From positions 1-7,962 of the forward strand of contig CAJOQI010000011.1 in the NCBI GenBank assembly GCA_905236895.1: a DNA stretch of 7,962 bases. Direction: 5' to 3'. Below, piece by piece: positions 1-4,782 of the stretch. A model generated the notes under the pieces. It was given only the letters and a program-made list of their open reading frames with translations, was not told the origin of the DNA and searched no databases. Origin of the DNA: an uncultured Peptostreptococcaceae bacterium. Its GTDB lineage: Bacteria; Bacillota; Clostridia; Peptostreptococcales; Anaerovoracaceae. A program made the position numbers and the translations under genes. Position 1 is the first letter of the stretch, and the number at the start of each line of letters is the position of its first letter.

Positions 1-671
1 ACCCTATCGTTATGGAATGCAATGACGGAGGGCTGTCGGACATCCGAGGACTTCACGTAAAAGAAAGGCACGTGAGAGAGGCCCTTGCCAAGGCTTCATC
101 AAAGTTTGAAGAAGGGGCCATCGGCAGCGGCACAGGAATGAGCTGTCTGGGACTAAAAGGGGGAATCGGATCCGCCTCCAGAATTGTAGGAACCAAGGGA
201 AGCCGGTTTACCATTGGAGCCTTGGTTATGTCCAATTTCGGAACCGCCGGGAATTTGGTTATTGGCGGAAAGCATTACGATACAAGGAAGTGCGGAGAAG
301 GGGTAACCAAGGACAAAGGGTCGATTATTATCATCATTGGAACCGACGCCCCATTAAACGAAAGACAGCTTAAGAGGGTTGCCAAGAGATCAACCATCGC
401 TCTTGGAAGAGTTGGTTCCTACTGCGGCAACGGAAGTGGGGATATAGCCTTGGCTTTTTCCACCGCAAACAGAATCCCTCATAATTCCAAAGATGCGGTA
501 TTAAAAACTCGGATGTATAACGACGACAAAATCGATTCCATCTTTGAAGCTGCTGTGGAAGCGGTGGAGGAGGCAATAATAAGTTCCCTCTATCATGCCA
601 AAACCATGATGGGAATCAGAGGAAAGAAAAAATACGGCCTCCAAGATTTTCTAAAGGAGTTTGGAGAGTAA
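1..671 (+). CDS. P1 family peptidase (DmpA-type L-aminopeptidase/D-esterase), 5'-truncated
   Basis: This is the C-terminal part of a self-processing N-terminal-nucleophile aminopeptidase of the DmpA/P1 family. Such enzymes release N-terminal residues from small peptides, amides or esters. The reading frame is open to the left edge (first full codon at 3). The residues before the Met at 12 (P-I-V) continue the family motif P-[IV]-V-x-E-x-N-D-G-x-L-x-D-I, so the Met at 12 is internal and roughly the first third of the protein lies outside. Visible motifs are the Gly-rich GTGM...GLKGGIGSASR block (129-182), the TIGALVMSNFG strand, and the cleavage motif KGSIIII followed by GTDAPL. In this family the chain is cut between Gly and Ser, and the new N-terminal Ser (codon 321-323) is the nucleophile. 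The downstream RxGSYxGxGSGDIxxAFSTAN segment is also typical. The gene ends just before a bidirectional terminator and faces the amidotransferase gene. Family assignment is firm; the natural substrate cannot be read. Confidence 0.93.
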   Translation, partial: PIVMECNDGGLSDIRGLHVKERHVREALAKASSKFEEGAIGSGTGMSCLGLKGGIGSASRIVGTKGSRFTIGALVMSNFGTAGNLVIGGKHYDTRKCGEGVTKDKGSIIIIIGTDAPLNERQLKRVAKRSTIALGRVGSYCGNGSGDIALAFSTANRIPHNSKDAVLKTRMYNDDKIDSIFEAAVEAVEEAIISSLYHAKTMMGIRGKKKYGLQDFLKEFGE

Positions 672-687
672 TCAAAAAAAGAAAAGC

Positions 688-740
688 AAAAAACCGACTC
701 ATCTCCAGAGGCATCATCTCCAGAGGTAAGCCGGTTTTTT
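688..740. terminator. Bidirectional intrinsic terminator between convergent genes
   Basis: An A6 tract plus CCGAC (688-698) pairs with GCCGG plus T6 (730-740), with one A-C mismatch. The stem therefore ends in a U-tract when transcribed from either strand. It lies 16 bp after the peptidase stop and 33 bp after the amidotransferase stop (which reads leftward), so it probably ends both transcripts. The 31-nt loop is unusually long and contains a 13-bp tandem repeat. Confidence 0.75.
699..726. repeat. Tandem 13-bp direct repeat in the terminator loop
   Basis: The 13-mer TCATCTCCAGAGG occurs at 699-711 and again at 714-726, a period of 15 bp. Both copies sit inside the loop of the terminator at 688-740. 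It looks like a local duplication that lengthened the loop; no function is evident. Confidence 0.8.
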
Positions 741-773
741 ATTTGCTGCAAATTGGTTTTCGCAAATTATTTT

Positions 774-1484
774 TCATTTCGCCGCGTCAACCAGTGCCTG
801 GAAAATCCTTTGATGAACGGGATGGTCCTTATAAGCCAGTTCCGGATGCCATTGAATGCCTACGGTGAATCTTCTCTCCGGATGATAGAAGGCTTCGATA
901 ATTCCATCCTCCGAGGAAAGAGCCATTACCTTTAGGCCGGGGGCCAAGTCTTTGATGGCCTGATGGTGGTAGGAGTTTACTTCCAATTTCTTTGCTCCGT
1001 CCATCCAGTCCATCAGGGGAGTGCTTTCGGCTATATCCACCCTGTGGGTCAGAATATAGTTTGGCTGTCTTTGGCTGTGGCGGGTTTCCGATGGCTTCAT
1101 GGAGGGCAGATCCTGATAGAGGGTGCCGCCTTCCAGAATATTTATAAGCTGATGTCCGCGGCAGACACCTAAAGCAGGCTTATCAGCTTCTCTTACCAAT
1201 TCATAGATTAGCTTCTCGTTTACATCTCTCTTGGAATCTATCATGCCCAGCTGAAGAACCATTTCTTCGCCGTACATATTGGGATTGGAGTCGGGGCCGC
1301 CGGTAAAGATGAAGCCGTCAAGCTTTGATACCAATTCCGCGGTAGCCTCCCTGTCGTCGCTAAAGGGTAGGACTACGGGGATTCCTCCTGATGCCTGAAC
1401 CGCTTCTGCGTAGCCCGGGATCATCCACCAACTGTTGAGATTATAGTCATATAGGGGTGTGATGCCGATTACGGGTCTACTCAT
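774..1484 (-). CDS. Gamma-glutamyl-gamma-aminobutyrate hydrolase family protein (class I glutamine amidotransferase-like, peptidase C26)
   Basis: This 236-residue protein is a stand-alone class I glutamine amidotransferase-like hydrolase of the PuuD/peptidase C26 family, whose characterised members cleave gamma-glutamyl amide bonds. The N-terminus MSRPVIGITP is typical of the family. FTGGPDSNP (about 60-68) is the oxyanion-side loop. The nucleophile elbow GVCRGHQ places the catalytic Cys at 108, and QWHPE places His213 and Glu215, so the triad is complete. The EVNSYHHQ segment (about 168-175) is also characteristic. Length is close to that of E. coli PuuD. The ATG at 1484 is preceded on the minus strand by AGGAGG (1495-1490) with 5-nt spacing. 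This start overlaps the end of the acetyltransferase gene by 8 bp, so the two are translationally coupled. No other putrescine-pathway gene is visible, so a role with gamma-Glu-GABA is not supported by context. The substrate is unknown; a gamma-glutamyl peptide or conjugate is plausible. Confidence 0.93.
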   Translation of the reverse strand: MSRPVIGITPLYDYNLNSWWMIPGYAEAVQASGGIPVVLPFSDDREATAELVSKLDGFIFTGGPDSNPNMYGEEMVLQLGMIDSKRDVNEKLIYELVREADKPALGVCRGHQLINILEGGTLYQDLPSMKPSETRHSQRQPNYILTHRVDIAESTPLMDWMDGAKKLEVNSYHHQAIKDLAPGLKVMALSSEDGIIEAFYHPERRFTVGIQWHPELAYKDHPVHQRIFQALVDAAK

Positions 1485-2373
1485 TGTTTCCTCCTGTTGA
1501 AACCTTAACCTCTGCTGTTACTATTACCTGGCTATAGGGCGGAACGGATTTGGTAACAAAGGCGCTACCGCCGATTATGCTGTGATGGCCGATTACTGTA
1601 TCTCCACCCAGAATTGTGGAACCGGCATAAAGTGTGGCGTGGTCCTCAATGGTGGGATGCCTTTTGTTTCCTTTTAAGGTCTGGCCTTCTTCCAGGGAAA
1701 GAGCACCGATGGTAACTCCCTGATATACTTTTACATGCTCTCCGATAATAGAGGTTTCACCGATTACGATTCCCGTGGCGTGGTCGATGAAGAAGTATTC
1801 GCCGATGGTTGCGCCTGGGTGGATGTCAACTCCCGTTTCACCGTGGGCGTACTCGCTCATGATTCTGGGAATATAGGGAACGCCCAATAGATAAAGCTCG
1901 TGCGCCAACCTGTGGATGGTGGTAGCATAGTGTCCCGGATAGGCGATGACGATTTCAACCTTGTCCGCAGCTGCCGGATCTCCATCGTAGGTTGCATCTA
2001 TGTCAGTCTGGAGCAAAGCCCTGACTTTCGGAATCTTTGCGAAGAAATCGATGCAAATCTCCTGGGCAGCGGTCTTGCGGTCCTCCCTGGATGCCTCTCT
2101 ATACTTTTCTTCATTAACCAAGACAATCTCAATCTGCTTCCTAAGCTGATGCATGGTCTCGTCAATCAAAGCACTGAGTTTTGGCATAGCGCTTCTGGAA
2201 GAATAATAATCATCTCTGTAATAGCCGGGGTAGAGGATCATCAGAAGTTTTTTTATAACTTCCACAACCTCGTCCTGATCCGGCTGTCCAAAGAAGTCCA
2301 TTCTGTCGATATCTCTGTCCTGACCGTAGTCTTCCAAGATTTCTTCAATGATTTGGTCTATTCTCTTATCCAT
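1477..2373 (-). CDS. epsC: Serine O-acetyltransferase, EpsC-type (CysE family)
   Basis: The enzyme transfers acetyl from acetyl-CoA to L-serine to give O-acetylserine, the precursor for cysteine synthesis. The helical N-terminal half is followed by a left-handed beta-helix of hexapeptide repeats. With the ATG at 2373 as start (298 aa), catalytic equivalents of E. coli CysE Asp143/His158 are Asp183 (DIHP) and His198 (DHATG). Arg238-His239 match the serine-binding RH pair. Where CysE has GGTGKSGGDRHP, this protein has a longer GALSLEEGQTLKGNKRHP loop, which marks the EpsC-type branch. I prefer ATG 2373 because AAGGA lies 10 nt upstream; the in-frame TTG at 2391 has no ribosome binding site. The C-terminus (TGGNNE) lacks the terminal Ile that docks CysE into CysK. 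The gene overlaps the downstream hydrolase by 8 bp. No T-box was found upstream. Confidence 0.95.
   Translation of the reverse strand: MDKRIDQIIEEILEDYGQDRDIDRMDFFGQPDQDEVVEVIKKLLMILYPGYYRDDYYSSRSAMPKLSALIDETMHQLRKQIEIVLVNEEKYREASREDRKTAAQEICIDFFAKIPKVRALLQTDIDATYDGDPAAADKVEIVIAYPGHYATTIHRLAHELYLLGVPYIPRIMSEYAHGETGVDIHPGATIGEYFFIDHATGIVIGETSIIGEHVKVYQGVTIGALSLEEGQTLKGNKRHPTIEDHATLYAGSTILGGDTVIGHHSIIGGSAFVTKSVPPYSQVIVTAEVKVSTGGNNE
1490..1495 (-). promoter_or_regulatory. Ribosome binding site of the amidotransferase inside the acetyltransferase gene
   Basis: A perfect AGGAGG on the minus strand lies 5 nt before the ATG at 1484, within the last codons of the acetyltransferase, which encode part of its T-G-G-N-N-E tail. 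It fixes the start and supports coupled translation. Confidence 0.85.
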
Positions 2374-2421
2374 GGCATTAAAGTCCTTCAAACTTAATCA
2401 TATAAATACCCAAGTAAAGAA

Positions 2422-2450
2422 ATACTAACACAGCCGCCAAACATATACAA
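2422..2450 (-). promoter_or_regulatory. Weak candidate promoter for the acetyltransferase-hydrolase operon
   Basis: On the minus strand TTGTAT (2450-2445) and TAGTAT (2427-2422) are separated by 17 bp, which would give a leader of about 40 nt. Both hexamers are poor matches. A TATGAT at 2402-2397 is a better -10 but has no recognisable -35. The divergent layout requires a promoter in this region, but which one is used is unclear. Confidence 0.22.
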
Positions 2451-2491
2451 TTCTTATCTGTATAATATTCAAACTATTCAAAAAAGAATCG

Positions 2492-2520
2492 TTGTTATGG
2501 CCTGCCTTTTTTGCTATACT
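2492..2520 (+). promoter_or_regulatory. Sigma-A-type promoter of the EF-G-like gene
   Basis: TTGTTA (2492-2497) and TATACT (2515-2520) are separated by exactly 17 bp, and TGC directly before the -10 makes an extended -10 element. Transcription would start near 2527, giving a leader of only about 28 nt before the ATG. Confidence 0.65.
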
Positions 2521-2540
2521 GTTTCTGTACGAATTTTAAT

Positions 2541-2546
2541 AGGAGG
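2541..2546 (+). promoter_or_regulatory. Ribosome binding site of the EF-G-like gene
   Basis: A perfect AGGAGG lies 8 nt before the ATG at 2555, fixing the start and suggesting strong translation. Confidence 0.85.
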
Positions 2547-2554
2547 TTTACCTG

Positions 2555-4513
2555 ATGAAGGGCTATAGTAGTGAAAATATTAGAAATATCGCACTTCTTG
2601 GACATGGAGGATGTGGTAAAACAACTTTCCTAGAGGCTGTTCTCTTTGAGACAGGCGTAACCAAGAAGCAGGGTAAGGTAGAAGAAGGGAACACCGTATC
2701 CGACTACGATAAGATGGAAATCGAAAAAGGTTATTCCATCAATACCTCAATCATTCCCGTAGAGTATAAGAATACGAAGATTAATTTCATCGATACACCG
2801 GGATATTTTGACTTTGTAGGGGAAGTAAACGCAGCCCTGAGAGCAGCAGAAGCAGCTGTAATCATGGTGGACGCCGGCTCCGGAGTTCAGGTAGGAACCG
2901 AGGCTGCATGGAAGGCTTGCGAGCGTTATGGAACACCAAGATTCTTTGTTGTTAACAAGAGAGACAAGGATGAGGTGGACTTTGATACAACTCTTGCAGC
3001 ACTGCAGGCAAAATTTGGAACCAAGGTTGTTCCTCTTTCCTGGCCACTTTCAGCCGATATAGATGATTCCATTAAAGAAGCTATCGCTGAGTCCGACGAA
3101 GCTCTCATGGAGAAGTATTTCGAAGGTGAAGAGTTCACCGAGGATGAAATCAAGAGCGGAATCGTAAAGGGTATTTCCGAAGGAAATATCGTTCCCGTAT
3201 GCACAACCCTTTTCCAGATGGGACAGAAGACCGAGGGAATCCTGGATCTCCTGGTTGGCTGCACACCCAATCCTCTGGAACACGGCACCTACAAGGGAAC
3301 CAACGAGAAGGGCGAAGAAATTGAGAAGAAGGCTTCCAAGGACGGAGCAGTTTCTGCCTTCGTATTCAAGACCATCGCTGACCCATTTGTTGGAAAGATT
3401 TCCGTAATGAAGGTAATCACCGGCAAGCTGGAATCCGGCGCCGATATATATAACGTAAGAGCGCAGAAGTCCGAGCGTCTTGGCAAACTCTTCCTCTTAA
3501 GAGGCAAGGAGCAGATTGAAGTTCCTTCCGCCGAGGCAGGGGATATCGTAGCTGTAGCAAAGCTTCAGTACACTCAGTCAGGTGACACCCTTTGCGATAA
3601 GAACGATGTAGTAAGCTATCAGGCTCTTGAGGTTCCTTCTCCAACATATTTCGTAGCTATTACCGCTGCAGATAAGAATGATGAAGAGAAGATGGGAACA
3701 GGCCTTGCAAGACTTAGAGAAGAAGATCCTTCCTTCGTTATTGAGAGAAATACAGAAACTCGTCAGACCCTTATGGGCGGTCAGGGAGACATTCAGCTTG
3801 GAATCATTTCATCAAAGCTGAAGGATCGCTTCGGTGTATCCATTAAGACAGTTCCCCAGAAGATCGCATATAGAGAAACCATTAAGGGAACCTCTGATGT
3901 TCAGGGTAAGCACAAGAAACAGTCCGGCGGTTCCGGTCAGTATGGTGACGTTTGGATCAGATTCTCACCATCACAGCAGGAATTCGAATTCGAAGAAGAC
4001 CTCTTCGGCGGATCCGTTCCAAAGAACTATGTACCGGCAGTTGAAAAGGGACTCCTTGAATGTATGGATAGAGGTCCTCTTGCAGGTTGCAAGTGCGTAA
4101 ATATTAAGGCAGTTCTCCACGATGGTTCTTACCACGAAGTGGACTCCAACGAAGTATCCTTTAAGATTGCTGCTTCCCTGGCCTTCAAGAAGGGTATCGT
4201 AGAGGCTAACCCCTGCCTCCTGGAGCCAATTATGCATTTGGACATCACCGTTCCGGATGACTATACAGGAGCGGTAATGGGCGATATGAATAAGCGCCGC
4301 GGTAGAATCCTAGGCATGGAACCACAGATGGGCGGCGGACAGAAGCTTATGGCTGAAGCACCTCAGTCAGAACTCTTTGACTATGCTCTGGTTCTCCGTT
4401 CAATGACACAAGGTAGAGGACAGTTCACCATGAGCTTCGAGCGTTACGAAGAACTTCCAAAGCAGCTTGCTGATAAGGTAATCGCTGAACACGCAGCTGA
4501 AGAGGAAAAATAG
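2555..4513 (+). CDS. Elongation factor G-like translational GTPase (EF-G paralogue)
   Basis: The 652-residue protein has the whole EF-G layout and is a little shorter than a typical FusA of about 690. The N-terminal GTPase domain has P-loop GHGGCGKT (16-23), switch I region around TVSDYDKMEIEKGYSI, G3 DTPGYFDF (80-87) and G4 NKRD (134-137). Domain II follows (from about 265). Domain IV is marked by AYRETI and KKQSGGSGQYGDVW. The C-terminal domain V includes EPIMHLDITVPDDYTGAVMG and MTQGRGQFTMSFERYEELP. Canonical EF-G has AHIDAGKT and DTPGHVDF; here the P-loop Asp is Gly19 and the catalytic G3 His is Tyr84. This resembles the known EF-G-like branch related to EF-G2 rather than FusA. Ribosome interaction is likely from the intact domains, but whether it drives translocation is unknown. 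The gene stands alone, without rpsL, rpsG or tuf, between its own promoter and terminator. The codon choice looks like that of a well expressed gene. Confidence 0.93.
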   Translation: MKGYSSENIRNIALLGHGGCGKTTFLEAVLFETGVTKKQGKVEEGNTVSDYDKMEIEKGYSINTSIIPVEYKNTKINFIDTPGYFDFVGEVNAALRAAEAAVIMVDAGSGVQVGTEAAWKACERYGTPRFFVVNKRDKDEVDFDTTLAALQAKFGTKVVPLSWPLSADIDDSIKEAIAESDEALMEKYFEGEEFTEDEIKSGIVKGISEGNIVPVCTTLFQMGQKTEGILDLLVGCTPNPLEHGTYKGTNEKGEEIEKKASKDGAVSAFVFKTIADPFVGKISVMKVITGKLESGADIYNVRAQKSERLGKLFLLRGKEQIEVPSAEAGDIVAVAKLQYTQSGDTLCDKNDVVSYQALEVPSPTYFVAITAADKNDEEKMGTGLARLREEDPSFVIERNTETRQTLMGGQGDIQLGIISSKLKDRFGVSIKTVPQKIAYRETIKGTSDVQGKHKKQSGGSGQYGDVWIRFSPSQQEFEFEEDLFGGSVPKNYVPAVEKGLLECMDRGPLAGCKCVNIKAVLHDGSYHEVDSNEVSFKIAASLAFKKGIVEANPCLLEPIMHLDITVPDDYTGAVMGDMNKRRGRILGMEPQMGGGQKLMAEAPQSELFDYALVLRSMTQGRGQFTMSFERYEELPKQLADKVIAEHAAEEEK

Positions 4514-4544
4514 CCATAAGGGTATAAAAACAAAAATTGTGTTC

Positions 4545-4571
4545 AAAGAGGTCTTTTTGACCTCTTTTTTT
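4545..4571 (+). terminator. Intrinsic terminator of the EF-G-like gene
   Basis: A perfect 9-bp stem, AAAGAGGTC (4545-4553) with GACCTCTTT (4559-4567), closes a T5 loop and runs into a T-tract (4565-4571), 31 bp after the stop codon. Confidence 0.92.
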
Positions 4572-4589
4572 GTGTATAGGCACAAAAGG

Positions 4590-4611
4590 TAGTACTATTG
4601 GACTAGTACTA
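4590..4611. promoter_or_regulatory. Double palindrome TAGTACTA, candidate operator
   Basis: The self-complementary octamer TAGTACTA occurs at 4590-4597 and 4604-4611, separated by TTGGAC. The two copies therefore read as a direct repeat of 14-bp period and as a 22-bp inverted repeat. No T-tract follows, so it is not a terminator. It lies about 36 bp upstream of the candidate adhesin promoter, a place where a dimeric regulator could bind. The regulator is unknown. Confidence 0.45.
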
Positions 4612-4646
4612 AAGTATGATTTGTTGACGTAATAAAACGAAATAAA

Positions 4647-4676
4647 TTGCCTACAATTATACTATGCAATTATCAT
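4647..4676 (+). promoter_or_regulatory. Candidate promoter of the adhesin gene
   Basis: TTGCCT (4647-4652) and TATCAT (4671-4676) are separated by 18 bp, predicting a start near 4683 and a leader of about 100 nt. A better -35 match, TTGACG at 4624-4629, has no -10 at normal spacing; TACAAT at 4652 is 22 bp away. The 6-bp dyad AATTGC/GCAATT (4645-4650, 4666-4671) overlaps the promoter and could be an operator. Confidence 0.35.
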
Positions 4677-4684
4677 TGTTAAAG

Positions 4685-4724
4685 TGCAGATAAATGGCGA
4701 AATGTTAATGTTAAGCCAACTGCA
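4685..4724 (+). other. Possible stem-loop in the adhesin mRNA leader
   Basis: TGCAG (4685-4689) can pair with CTGCA (4720-4724) and TGGC (4695-4698) with GCCA (4715-4718), with A-U and G-U pairs continuing inward to a TTAA loop. The strands are joined by an asymmetric internal loop. If transcription starts near 4683, this would sit at the very 5' end of the mRNA. It fits no riboswitch family that I recognise. Confidence 0.3.
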
Positions 4725-4771
4725 AAGGGTATGAGGATTTATTCATAAGTAATTTATATAAAGTGAAAGTG

Positions 4772-4776
4772 AGGAG
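4772..4776 (+). promoter_or_regulatory. Ribosome binding site of the adhesin gene
   Basis: AGGAG lies 6 nt before the ATG at 4783. It fixes this start, which is directly followed by a signal peptide. Confidence 0.8.
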
Positions 4777-4782
4777 AAAGCT

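Noticed and set aside
12..14. ATG at 12 as the start of the peptidase gene
   Set aside because: The frame is open upstream to the edge and the preceding residues P-I-V belong to a conserved family motif; the remaining 219 residues would lack the N-terminal part of the fold.
741..768. Inverted repeat ATTTGC/GCAAAT (741-746, 762-767) as a second terminator
   Set aside because: The arms are only 6 bp and A/T-rich, the loop is 15 nt, and there is no following T-tract on the strand that would need it.
2371..2391. TTG at 2391 as the acetyltransferase start
   Set aside because: No ribosome binding site precedes it, while AAGGA lies 10 nt before the in-frame ATG at 2373.
1900..2397. Plus-strand open frame of 165 codons across the acetyltransferase gene
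   Set aside because: It lies antisense to a clearly conserved enzyme and its translation resembles no known protein; no ribosome binding site is evident.
2374..2554. T-box or other cysteine-sensing leader upstream of the acetyltransferase
   Set aside because: No T-box core sequence and no terminator hairpin occur on the minus strand, and the region is too short.
2555..4513. Tet(M)-type ribosomal protection (tetracycline resistance) protein
   Set aside because: The length is similar, but Tet(M)-type proteins keep the His of the DTPGH motif and have different domain IV loops; here the G3 motif is DTPGY and the domain IV/V motifs are EF-G-like. No mobile element surrounds it.
4681..4782. c-di-GMP riboswitch controlling the adhesin
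   Set aside because: A CTGCAAAGGG stretch is faintly reminiscent of the conserved CGCAAAG segment, but the other conserved segments and pairing helices are absent.
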